Position numbers and translations under genes: made by a program. A DNA stretch of 64,000 bases from the NCBI GenBank assembly GCA_933228765.1, contig OW121753.1:5829827-5893826 (forward strand), in the 5' to 3' direction. Source of the stretch: Miltochrista miniata (taxonomy: Eukaryota > Arthropoda > Insecta > Lepidoptera > Erebidae). Below the pieces are notes generated by a model. The model was not told where the DNA came from. It was given only the letters and a program-made list of their open reading frames with translations, and ran no database searches. Shown here one piece after another: positions 1-9,771 of the stretch; positions within the stretch are counted from its first letter, which is position 1; each line of letters starts with the position of its first letter.

Positions 1-1912
1 CTGAGTGGGCTGATTGACAGTTTGACACTGATTGATATACATGACAGTGAGCGAATGAGTTGTTTTTTTTTAACAAAAGCAAGCCGAAAGTGTTTAAGGC
101 CATACTGTCACTATTTGTTCATCAAAATGCAATGCAATGGAAAGTTCCATATTGCTCCGACTACACGCTCCGGCTTACCTGCGCGGGCCTATAAAGGCAA
201 CATTGTATATTTCATTATATGAAATATATAATTCATATAATTTGGAATGGACATACAAAGCGTACCAAACATTTTACGTTTCATATATGAAACATACAAT
301 GTTGCCTTTTTAGGCACTCTGGGCAGTTGATTGTACAAAAAGACGAAACACTGTGTAATGACCACACCAGCAGGCAAGCTCGTGCAAACTTAGCTGTGCA
401 GTGAGTGAAGTGCTATTTAATATGGTCAAAACAAGAAGTTAAGATTTTATTGTTTACTGATAAAAAAAAGACGTGTGGCACTCGGGGACTGCCGCGGTAA
501 AGCTATTGCATAGCATTTTTATGGTTCCGTAGCCGAATGGCAAAAAATGGAACCCTTATAGATTCGTCATGTCTGTCTGTCTGTCCGTCCGTATGTCATA
601 GCCATTTTTCTCTGAAACTTTAAGGCCTATGCTGTTCAAACTTGGTAAGTAGATGTAGAGAATGATAAGTTAAAAACATTGTCATAAAAACTACCAACGA
701 AAATTGGTTTGAACCAGATCGATTTGGTAGTTTTTTTTTATACGTCATAAACCGCAATTTTCGCCTAGAAAAATCACGTAATTTCGTCGTTATTTTACAT
801 AAACATTACCGTGTCCGTTGTGAAAAATTTAGTGGGTGATTTGCAAAGTGCTGTCAATATTCTTATCTATGACGCATTTCAATCGGAGCATCGAAATTGT
901 TTTCACTTAAGAACTCTAAATTCGACCAGTACTCATAATTCAACTTTGGTCGAGTGGTTAAGACGCGGATCGGTACGCAGAAGATGCAAGATCGATTCTG
1001 GGTACAAATGAAGTGCGAAACGAGATGTACGAGCGTGGCCGAGAATAGCCGACTGTTATGGTTTTCCGTGACGGAATTTCTGGATTTGGTCTCCACGCTC
1101 AAGGCTCGCGATAGAAGCTATGCAATAGCTTAAAAATTTGAAAACCGTGGAAGCCAGATTTGCGCCGTCCAAATCTTTAACAAGTCAACGATTGCACAAA
1201 CCGCACTTTTGGGGCGGCACGTGATTCCTTCTAGGCCTTCTAGCCATTTACCTACATGCAAGCGCTTACAGCTTGGTCCAAGCATGCTCACAGGCAAAAT
1301 GGAGCGTGCGAACGGGACATTAGACGGTGATAGTACGTCACTAAAAAAAAACTATATCATCAGCCCAGTGTGGCGCACGCCCCGGGGGCAGACTTCATTT
1401 TGGCGAGCAAGTTTATTTTATTCTAAACAACTAAACTTCACCTAACCGTATTTTACGTTACCGTATTTTACCAGATTTTTAGAAAAGCTTAAGTTCAAAT
1501 TGTCAACCACTGCAATACTTTTTTGATGCTCTTTGTACGATCTACAATACAATGATTAATAAAGGTCCTAAACATTTTTCACGTATCAATCATCGTTATC
1601 GAGATATCGATCAAAAAAAACATTTTGGGGAGAAAAAAATGTTTTTCGCTATTTCCTTTTTTCTCGTGACAGATATCGAAAAATGTAAAGAAAGAAAAAT
1701 TGTTGTTCAGACCTACAAATTCGTTTTTTTATTTTTTATTTTCGACAAGAATTACGACCTTTAAGATGGCGTCACAAAGTCGGCCCTAAAGTCGGATTAT
1801 TAATCTCAGTCAGTAAAATGACAAGTGCAACTGTCACTGATACAAAAAAGGGTGACCCGCTATAATAGTGATGTTCGGCAATCAATAGACTTAGACATTT
1901 TAGACATTCTTT
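1..1912. other. gene-free repeat-rich left flank
   Basis: No credible coding region is present. A segment at about 468-525 (GTGTGGCACTCGGGGACTGC core) recurs at 3723-3782. The stretch at about 1020-1130 recurs in diverged form at 4620-4740 (shared phrase GGTCTCCACGC). At 950-1010 there is a tRNA-like box A (GTCGAGTGGTTAAG) without a matching good box B, so at most a decayed SINE. The rest is AT-rich sequence in which I recognise nothing. Confidence 0.6.
193..309. mobile_element. 117-bp MITE
   Basis: Terminal inverted repeats AAAGGCAACATTGTA (193-207) and its exact complement (295-309) enclose an AT-rich core, which also contains short TTTCATATATGAAA-like hairpins. There is no coding capacity. 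The size and structure fit a miniature inverted-repeat transposable element; the family is not identified. Confidence 0.6.
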
Positions 1913-3342
1913 GGGGTCGTCCATTAATCGCGTGAGGTTTCTTTGGGCATTTTTTGGACCCCCCTTCCCCCTTGGTGATACTTGGTGAGGTTTCAGACTA
2001 CCCCTCCCACCCCTGGGCCGAATCACGTGTATTTTTAGATTTTTTAGTAACTACAAAGATTTTCTAAATTTTATAGAAGTCCCTATTGTATAATCTATCC
2101 TGGATACTTCTATACGAATACTAGCTGATAGCTAGACTGATCTAGCGGACAAAAGTAGAAAAATCACAGGGTCGGCAGCGTGAGAGTGGCGCCTCTGGTG
2201 TTGCAGACGTTCATAGGCGGTGACCGTCAGTCCTTCTGGTGGGCCATATGCTTGTCTGCCACCTTAGTGGTATAAAAAAAATCAAGGTTGAATTTCCATG
2301 CGATCATTATGCTTTTGGTCACGACTATCGATATCCAAGTGGGCAAAGCGGCGTTTCTATTTGGTCACGGGGGAATGCGATTGGGCACCGTGATCCCAGC
2401 TGCGGGGGCAGCCAAGACGGTGTATGGGGCTCCCGGTCCCGTAAAGGGACCGCCCTATCCACTAAATCCCGCGATGTTCCTCCTCATCCTAAAGCCGGGC
2501 CGAAGGATATCCAAAGATTATTCACGTTAGCCCGGCCGGGGGCTCCCCGCACTTCCGGGGCCCTCCCGGGGAGCAAGATGGGCGGCTCCCCTGGAGCTCC
2601 CTGAGCAGCTAACAAAAACCCAAGCCCGCATCGCACCGCTCTCTAGCGCCTCTGGAAGCAGAGAGGGTAGATAGCGGTCGTGCGGGTGGGCGCTGAAGGC
2701 ATCTCCGGAACACGGAAAGGGGCTTTCCCCCTAATGATCATCGGTGGATGGGGTCCCACGACATGCGCCCACCAGTGGACACTGCTGCGTGCTAGTCTTG
2801 CATGCATAACTTTTAATAAGGCTATATAGAGAATCAAAAATCTGTATTCTAAGATTTTTTACTGGATATTCTATGTAACTTCCACATTACGTCCGATACA
2901 AAAGCTAAAATTGTTTATTTTTTGTATGTCTTTCTGTATCACGCCAAAACTATAGTACCATTTTAAATAATAGATACTGACATAATTTGAGATTATAATA
3001 GATCGGATTGATGCCGATATTCTGCGCGGTTCTTTTGGGAGACACGATGAAAGACAAAATGATTTTTGTGTTTTATGATCAACGTATAGGTATTCCGATT
3101 TCAATTAATTTCTGATGTAAGAAAGAAATTAAGTGCTTTATGAATGATTCTATACAAGTTTTAATACTGTAGGTTTTGTTGTTCGGAAATTAGAGAGATC
3201 CCAAATTCAGGGTTCTAAAGGTTTTGTTCAATATAAATACACGTGATATCTCACACCACCCCCCACCCCCCTGGTGATGTTTTGTGATTTTTGTCAGACC
3301 CCCTCCCCCCTTTTGAACCTCACGTAATTAATGGACGACCCC
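1913..3342. mobile_element. non-autonomous DNA transposon, GGGGTCGTCC family, copy 1
   Basis: The ends are inverted repeats: GGGGTCGTCCATTAATCGCG at 1913 and its near complement ending at 3342. TTT flanks both sides, consistent with a 3-bp target duplication. Inside the TIRs each end carries a C-rich block containing GGTGAT, GTGA and TCAGAC that lies in direct, not inverted, orientation. The core holds a SINE-like copy (2160-2280) and a GC-rich segment (about 2300-2640) resembling 23740-24130. No transposase frame was seen. A second copy lies at 23311-24968. The 3-bp duplication would suit PIF/Harbinger-type elements, but that assignment is inference. Confidence 0.75.
2160..2280 (+). repeat. 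SINE-like repeat, GTATGCTTGTCTGCCACC family
   Basis: Short dispersed repeat with the phrase GGGCCATATGCTTGTCTGCC and a TATAAAAAAA tail. Related copies are at 20755-20887 (+), 32705-32835 (-) and 57465-57575 (+). The A-rich 3' end suggests a retroposed element. No coding potential was seen. Confidence 0.6.
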
Positions 3343-3399
3343 TTTATTTTATTAGGTGTGAAAGTGTTTTTTTTATTGAATATTAAATTTTTATTGTAA

Positions 3400-3660
3400 A
3401 TATAAAATTTACAGTCGGTAGTGATACCGCCTGCGGCGCCTGAGGTCGTGGGTTCGATTCCCACCAAAGACAAATATTTGTGTGACCCATAAATATTTGT
3501 TTCAAGAGTCTGGGTGTTTCTATGTATAATATGTATGTATTTAAAAAGTATATAAGTATTAATAGCCGTGGTCTTATACCCATAACACAAGCAGGTTATT
3601 CCTAGCTTACTTTGCGCTAGCGTTGTTTGAAATGTCCGTGAATATTTATTTATGTGTAAT
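3400..3660 (+). repeat. tRNA-derived SINE
   Basis: The head contains an RNA polymerase III box B-like GGGTTCGATTCCCACC (about 3451-3466) preceded by GTCGGTAGTGATACCGCC. The body runs through ATAACACAAGCAGGTTATTCC to a TTATTTAT-rich tail. A second copy with the same head is at 45236-45485. Body-only fragments are at 40395-40520 (+), 44230-44435 (-) and 17280-17420 (-). It is not a functional tRNA gene, because no complete cloverleaf can be drawn. Confidence 0.7.
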
Positions 3661-3821
3661 ATCTATTACATATTTACCAGCATATTAAATTTGCTTGCTA
3701 TAACATTTATTATAAAAGCTGAGAAAAAAAAGACGTGTGGCACTCGGGGACTGCCGCGGTAAAGCTATTACATAGCATTTTTTACCAACTATGCTATTAT
3801 AATTATTTCTATATAAGAATA

Positions 3822-4022
3822 CTAGCTGATGCCCGCAGCTTCGCCCGCGTAAAATTTGTTACCGCGGGAAGTTATTCCCGGGATAAAAGGTAGCCTATGT
3901 GTTATTCCAGACTATAATGTATCTCTGTACCAAATTTCAGCCCGATCCGTTCAGCGGTTTGAGCGTGAAAGAGTAACAAACATCCACACTCACAAACTTT
4001 CGCACTTATAATATTAGTAAGA
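3822..4022 (-). mobile_element. Helitron-like non-autonomous element (CTAG end, family 1)
   Basis: Read on the minus strand it begins TCTTACTAATATTATAA and ends GCATCAGCTAG. The 5'-TC and CTAG-3' termini without inverted repeats fit Helitron-type elements. Related copies are at 10010-10160, 54434-54820 and 57813-58040. It has no coding capacity. The Helitron assignment is inference from the termini. Confidence 0.55.
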
Positions 4023-4077
4023 TTTTAAGGCCTATGTTCAACAAAGTAAAGTACCAAGTACCTACTTGACAGTGGAC

Positions 4078-4470
4078 ATTTGGACTTTTGGACTTTTGGC
4101 CTTTTGGACTTTTGTACTATTGGACTTTTGGACTTTTGGACTTTTGGACTTTTGGACTTTCGAACTATTGAAGACCCAAAAGTCCTCAAAGACCGAAAAG
4201 TCCCAAAAGTCCCAAAAGTCCCGAAAGTCCCAAAAGTCCCAAAAGTCCCAGAAGTCCCAAAAGTCCCAAAAGTCCAAAAGTCTAAAAGTCTAAAAGTCAT
4301 AAAGTCCAAAAGTCCAAAAGTCCAAAAGTCCAAAAGTCCAAAAGTCCAAAAGTTCAAAAGTCCAAAAGTTCAAAAGTCCAAATTCCTAAAGTCCAAAAGG
4401 CCAAAAGTCCAAAAGGCCAAAAGTCCAAAAGTCCAAAAGTCCCAAAGGCCAAAGTCCAAAAGGCCAAAAT
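4078..4470. repeat. inverted array of an 8-bp repeat (GGACTTTT / AAAAGTCC)
   Basis: From 4078 to about 4162 the plus strand repeats GGACTTTT. After a short transition it carries the complementary AAAAGTCC motif, with GTCCCAAA variants, to about 4470. The locus can therefore fold into a long imperfect hairpin. The same 8-bp motif, in one orientation only, builds the large arrays at 28.8-31.8 kb. Open frames across it are only the period of the repeat. Confidence 0.85.
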
Positions 4471-5686
4471 TCCACTCCACCTAACCTCACCACACCCCAC
4501 CTCACACCAATTCACCTCACCACACCCCACTTCACTTTACCCCACCCTACACACCTCAGCCCACCCCTCTTCACCCTACTTCACTTCATATACATAGGTA
4601 CACGTTATGCAAACGCTCACGTGTACACGTTGGTATATGAAGGTTGCCGAGAGTGTGATTCGTTTTCGTGACACAATTTCTGGATTCGGTCTCCACGCAA
4701 GGCCCGCGATAGAAGCTATACAATAGCTTAAAAAGCTTAAGAATATATGACTTGTGGTTATGTATTAAACAAATTACCAAATGGTCGTAGAAAAAAATAA
4801 TTTCAAGGACAAGCTAAAATGACAATTTTAAATTGTCATAAAAGTATTTTTCATGAAATTATTTTCAAGGTAAATTGGTGTGAAATGTTTGTATACAACA
4901 AACTATGGTTCCTAGAAAAGTCTATCTATCTACCTTCACGCCAAATCCATTGCGGGGTAAGCAGAAAGAACCAAGCGCCACACGGCACGGTCCATACACA
5001 CCTCACTCTAGGAATTATATTTTAATGTAGGTAAATAATTATGGAGCAATCGAGATCCAAATTGTTAGTTAACTGCATTATTGAGAGAGTTGAAATACGG
5101 TATAGGTGGTTTTTTGTAATATTTAATTACTGTTTGATATTGGATAAAAAATATAATCTCGACTAACTTGTTGTCGACTTAAATGTAAAACTCGATTCAA
5201 CCACATCACTATTTATTTGTGACAAAAAACCCACAACACTGAAAATGTCATTTTACTGACTCGAATTAAAAATCGTAGTATAGCGCCGATCACGATGATG
5301 ATGATTATGATTTTTCGACGGTCCCGGTCGAGCGGTCCCACCAGCAGTCGACTTAAGCGCTAGCGACACGGTCAAACTGCAATTGTCAAGCACGTACAAT
5401 ATCATGTGCACATACACGTCGATGCACACACACATGCAAAGATTTCACGCACACTGAAGCAACTTCCATTTACTTAAAAATGAATGGAAGTTGCCTCGGT
5501 GTGCGTTAAAATTAACGTTAACGCTTGACAATTGCTAGGCATGATCGTGTCGGGAGCCCATTAAACATCGACTAATCATGGACCACCTCGGTAGATCTGT
5601 AGGCAAACCTTACGTTTCCGGTTTGAAGTGTTTGCGTGTACTTCCGATTACTGCGTTGTCAAACGTCAAAAATATTGTTACCGGCG
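4471..5686. other. gene-free stretch upstream of ribophorin I
   Basis: 4480-4580 is rich in CCACACCTCACC-like simple sequence. 4620-4740 matches the dispersed repeat seen at 1020-1130. A short hairpin at about 5463-5500 has GCAACTTCCATT arms. 5310-5560 resembles, in two orientations, a repeat also visible at 27500-27620 (GACAATTGC and CGTGTCGG phrases). Nothing recognisable as a TATA box could be fixed before the ATG at 5687. Confidence 0.5.
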
Positions 5687-7081
5687 ATGGCGAGAATACG
5701 GTTAATCTTTTTATTTTGTCTTTACATTGTAATAAAATGTGAAAGTGCTAATGTAGACGCGATATCTAGCGATATCCGATTCAAAAATGTCGATCGCATT
5801 ATAGATATATCGTCACAACTTGTAAAAATTCAAAGTAAAATAACCCTTGAGAACAGTGGAGGTACGCCGGTCAAGAGCTTTTTACTAGCAGTGGAAGATT
5901 CTGCTAAAAACAATGTAGCGTTCTTTGGGGTTAAAGATAGCAATAACAAAGAAGTACGACTTGTTGAAACGACAGTAAAGGGCTATGAATATGTCAAACT
6001 GTGGCGTGCGGAACTCAAAGAACCTGTAAACGCCGGTGCAACAACTACGATAACCGTAGACTCCGTCTTTACCAAAGCCCTGATACCATACCCCACAGCT
6101 ATTGCACAGCAAGAAGATCAACTAGTCAAGTATGTCGGTAACTTATACACGTATTCGCCATATTATATCACATCACAGAAAACTAATGTCGTCGTGAATA
6201 CGAAAAATGTTGAATCTTACACCAAAATAAAGCCATTCTCGCAGCAAGATGGCTCTATACAATACGGGCCATATCCTAACACTAAACCTTTTAGTGAAAA
6301 GGAATTGGTGATACATTACAAGAACAATTCTCCCTTCTTGACTGTGACCCGTGTTGAGAGACTCATTGAGGTATCGCACTGGGGTAACATTGCTGTGGAA
6401 GAGGTCATAGAAATCGAGCACACCGGAGCTAAATTGAAGGGCCCCTTCTCCCGATATGACTACCAGCAAGATCATCACAGTGGACCTGCAAGCGTACGAT
6501 CTTACAAAACACTTCTACCTGCGTCTGCTTCAGATGTTTATTACAGAGATACTAACGGCAACATTTCAACCTCTAATATGAGAACGAAAAAAGAAGCTGT
6601 AGAACTGGATTTAAGACCAAGATACCCACTGTTTGGTGGTTGGAGAACTCATTACACCCTTGGTTACAATGTACCAAGCTATGAATACCTATATCAGTAT
6701 GGTAATGAATATTTACTGAAGATGAGAGCCATTGACCACATCTATGATGACATGCAAGTAGATGAGTTAGTCACAAAGATAATCTTGCCCGAGGGATCAA
6801 CTAGCGTCAAATTGAATGTACCATATCCAGTGAGCAGACAGCCAGATAGCTTGCACTACACATACTTGGACACTAAAGGTCGTCCTGTAGTGTCATTTGT
6901 GAAGAAGAATATTGTTGAAGACCATATTCAAGATTTCCAAGTTCGTTACACATTCCCTCGTCTCCTTATGTTGCAGGAGCCTCTACTTGTAGTAGGGTTC
7001 CTTTATGCTCTATTCCTATGTGTAATTGTCTATGTAAGATTAGATTTCTCAATTCATAAAGCTGATCACCACAAAGATTAG
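5687..7081 (+). CDS. RPN1: ribophorin I / OST1, oligosaccharyltransferase subunit 1
   Basis: This encodes a subunit of the ER oligosaccharyltransferase complex, which transfers the lipid-linked glycan to asparagines of nascent proteins. The subunit itself is a non-catalytic type I membrane protein. The 464-codon frame starts at the ATG at 5687; the upstream in-frame codons have no ATG. It opens with a signal peptide (basic MARIR, then a hydrophobic run to about residue 20). A long luminal domain carries the family hallmarks WGNIAVEE and LKGPFSR..DYQ. It ends with one membrane segment (about 430-449) and a short basic cytosolic tail. The length matches the shorter yeast and insect forms rather than the ~600-residue vertebrate protein, which has a C-terminal extension. 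There are no introns. Identity is secure from the conserved motifs; whether this is the only copy in the genome cannot be judged here. Confidence 0.95.
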   Translation: MARIRLIFLFCLYIVIKCESANVDAISSDIRFKNVDRIIDISSQLVKIQSKITLENSGGTPVKSFLLAVEDSAKNNVAFFGVKDSNNKEVRLVETTVKGYEYVKLWRAELKEPVNAGATTTITVDSVFTKALIPYPTAIAQQEDQLVKYVGNLYTYSPYYITSQKTNVVVNTKNVESYTKIKPFSQQDGSIQYGPYPNTKPFSEKELVIHYKNNSPFLTVTRVERLIEVSHWGNIAVEEVIEIEHTGAKLKGPFSRYDYQQDHHSGPASVRSYKTLLPASASDVYYRDTNGNISTSNMRTKKEAVELDLRPRYPLFGGWRTHYTLGYNVPSYEYLYQYGNEYLLKMRAIDHIYDDMQVDELVTKIILPEGSTSVKLNVPYPVSRQPDSLHYTYLDTKGRPVVSFVKKNIVEDHIQDFQVRYTFPRLLMLQEPLLVVGFLYALFLCVIVYVRLDFSIHKADHHKD

Positions 7082-8037
7082 CATTTAAATTAATATTATT
7101 TATCATTATGTTCATTCTTATAGTTCACAGACATTATAACCTAAAAGACAATGCTTTCGTGAACTCCACTGATAACTAAATTGTTAAATATTGGTGGGGT
7201 GCGGGGAGAGGTTTACTAGTTAATGTTGTCCCCTTAAAGTCCAAGCCCAGACAATCACAGTTTTACAACATTAATATTACGCTTGATTCAATAACAGAAA
7301 GGGGCAGGTCAGCAGGTATGGTAGTCTCCTTAATGTTGGTGAGTGTGTAACCCTGGCAAAGTGTTGTCTATTAGGTTGTATTGTCTGTATTATAGTTTAA
7401 ACAGCCGAGTGCTTGTGCATTTTTATGGTGTTCAATGTTATGTGGTGAATATAAGTAAAATTTTTATTTAATTCCATTGCAGTTTTACTGAGCTCTTTTT
7501 ATTGTACTTACATAGGGTCACTCTGCTGGGTGTAGAATGAAAACAGGCATAATCCACAATATCCCCTGATATTGTGGATTATGCCTGTTTTCATTTTTCA
7601 CTCTGGACCTATTATTACATCTCTGGTAGTGTGGTAAGATCTGCACCAAGCTTGATAGGTAGATAGTATTCATAATTTACAGAATTGGAAGTCAGATGCT
7701 TACATACACCATCTCAATGCTTGGCCAAAATAATGGTCAATTTACTTGGACTTGGTGAAGGCCTTCATATAGTAGTCTCCTCACTGCCAGTTGCATTTTG
7801 TATGATTTGGACAGTGGCAATAAATGAATTATGTTGATCATTAATAAATAAATAAATACTATTTTTATGCAAATAACTCCAGTGTAATTTGGCAAGTGTT
7901 TAGAGCAAGGCAGTCTCATTTGTGTGGAGTTTTAGTTTTGTGAGTGTACAAGGTAAAAGACAAAGTATACGGAACGAATTGTCTACAAGCCAAGAGATGA
8001 TTTAGTGCCTAGCTAAAAGTCATCCTCATCACATAGA
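7082..8037. other. ribophorin I 3' flank, no further gene
   Basis: This stretch holds the 3' untranslated region and AT-rich sequence. A 60-bp palindrome lies at 7536-7595 (separate entry). An A/T-rich run with AATAAATAAATAAAT occurs near 7840-7858. No credible coding region was seen. Confidence 0.5.
7536..7595. repeat. perfect 28-bp-arm palindrome
   Basis: Left arm 7536-7563 and right arm 7568-7595 are exact complements around a 4-base spacer (CCCT). The arms start AATGAAAACAGGC. No flanking direct repeat is obvious. Confidence 0.9.
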
Positions 8038-8307
8038 TTGAAATATGAACACGTCAGTGTGCTTCGTAGAAACACCGCGACGCGATGCAACAACAGAACA
8101 ACAGACGGCCGATGGAGCAAGCAAGTTCTGGAGTGGAGACAGCGACTTGGCAAACGTAGCGTAGGACGTCCACCCGCCAGATGGACCGACGATCTGGAAA
8201 AGGTCGCAGGCTGGGACTGGATTCGGAAGGCACAGGACCGTGTGTTGTGGCGCAAATTGGGAGAGGCCTACGTCCAGGAGTGGACTGCCATACTCAATTT
8301 ACCTTAG
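8038..8307 (+). mobile_element. RTE-type LINE, 3' end of the reverse-transcriptase ORF
   Basis: An open frame to the stop at 8305-8307 contains the phrases VGRPPARWTDDLEKVAG, WRKLGEAYVQEWTA and DGRW. These are typical of the extreme C-terminus of RTE-clade endonuclease/reverse-transcriptase proteins scattered through lepidopteran genomes. Only the tail is present, so it is a 5'-truncated insertion without function. Confidence 0.8.
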
Positions 8308-8535
8308 TACTTCAATAGTGGCTATTGATGCAGTTCTATCATAATATGACCATGGCAAGTGGTTATAGATTTAGTCCAGGGCATGTCTAATACTAGTTAA
8401 TCTATATTCTACTCCTGTCATAAGAGAAAAATAAGACAAAACGGTCGGATATTTTTATCCTTATAGTCAAACATTCGAAGTTAGAACTACCCGATAGACA
8501 GACCATACCTATTAGTTGGTAGGTACCTAATACAA

Positions 8536-8700
8536 TCAAATCAGTCTATGGCAGTCCACTGCTGATCGACGGCCACTCCCAATTTACGCCACAGCCCACG
8601 GTCCTGAGTTTTCGGTCTCCAGTCCCAGCCTACGACCATTTCCAGATCGTCGGTCCATCTGACAGGTGACGTACCTACAACCCTTCGTTTGCCAAGTCAC
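8536..8700 (-). mobile_element. RTE-type LINE 3' tail, inverted relative to the copy at 8038
   Basis: The complement of 8550-8690 reads in pieces as RWTDDLEMV..GWDW..KTQDRGLWRKLG, the same C-terminal region as the copy at 8038-8307 but diverged and inverted. The phrase GTCCACTGCTG at about 8553-8563 recurs in other copies (for example 25598). It is a decayed, 5'-truncated insertion. Confidence 0.65.
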
Positions 8701-9221
8701 GGTCTCCATCGTTTGCTGTATTGGCCATTGGTTCTACTACAGATGTAGATGTGGCCAGCCCACTTCCACTTTAATATGTTTATTCTACGACCTAAATCGA
8801 CCACATTGTATACAACTTACTGTATCTCGGCGTGTGGCCCCGCGCCTTAACCCAGTCAGAAGTAATTCTTAGGTGAAGAAAAAAATACCAAAATTTTCAA
8901 GAACATATTTTTATTAACTAGCTATAAAAATTATTTCAGTCCAGTCAAATCGGAGTTTCACCTAGAATAAGCTGGAAATATCATTAACCATCCTACAAGT
9001 TTCCTCAGGTCACAGTCATTACAATTGGCAGTTTTGAAATATCTCGCTTTCTTTAGTTTTAACTAACTTTAGTTTTCTTTGTTTGTATTCTAAAGTAGAG
9101 AATAAAATTACCAATAAAATAACTTTCAAGAACGTACAACGTTTCAACATAGGTGAACACTATTAAAAATAAAGGAAGCAGATATCTGCAAAATGCACTA
9201 TTTTCATGATCTTGAGAGAAT

Positions 9222-9565
9222 ACATACATATAATCACGCCTTTTTCCCCGAAGGGGTAGGCAGAGGCATATTATGACCATATTTCACCTTTTTTTAGAAA
9301 CTGTCCCACGTAATAGGTGGTGAGCCGTATTGCGCCTTGAGATGGACAGGCGCAGGTTGTGACTGCCTGTTGTTGAAATTTTTCAAGCTGCATATAAAGG
9401 CTTTCAACTTTCCTTAACGACTGCCATTTTACTGGCAACCAGGACCAACGGCTTAACGTGCCATCCGAAGCATGAAGACGCTCAAATAAATGTCACAAAG
9501 TGGTCACATGGATGGTCACCCATCAAAGGACCGGTTTACAGAACACTGAGTCCGCGGGGCCACGA
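9222..9565 (+). repeat. dispersed repeat, GAAGGGGTAGGCAGAGGC family
   Basis: The core phrase GAAGGGGTAGGCAGAGGC is followed by CCACGTAATAGGTGGTGAGCC, a C+A-rich middle and GATCACTGAGTCCGCG-like sequence. Other copies are at 46355-46745, 47362-47752 and 58140-58530 (+) and 62040-62345 (-). Conserved order over about 350 bp argues for one element family. No coding frame was seen and the class is undetermined. Confidence 0.65.
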
Positions 9566-9771
9566 GCTCTTAAAAATATAGAAAACACTTTTAACTTTAC
9601 ATATCTTGAGAGAATATAATGTAGAACGCCTAAACGAATGTATCCAGCATATTATCTTAAATTATAGTATAGTAGATATAGGTAGATCATATATTTAACA
9701 TCAAATTACTGGACTATTTAGCTATTCAGTTGGCAGATTTCATTCGCTGCTCAGTCGGTGAGACACAACAA

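Noticed and set aside
2239..2604. Open frame of 121 codons
   Set aside because: GC-rich repeat sequence also present at 23740-24130 without a conserved frame; no recognisable domain.
3400..3480. Functional tRNA gene from box A/B-like sequence (also 34440-34558 and 45236)
   Set aside because: No seven-base acceptor stem or complete cloverleaf. Recurrence with SINE bodies shows they are tRNA-derived SINE heads.
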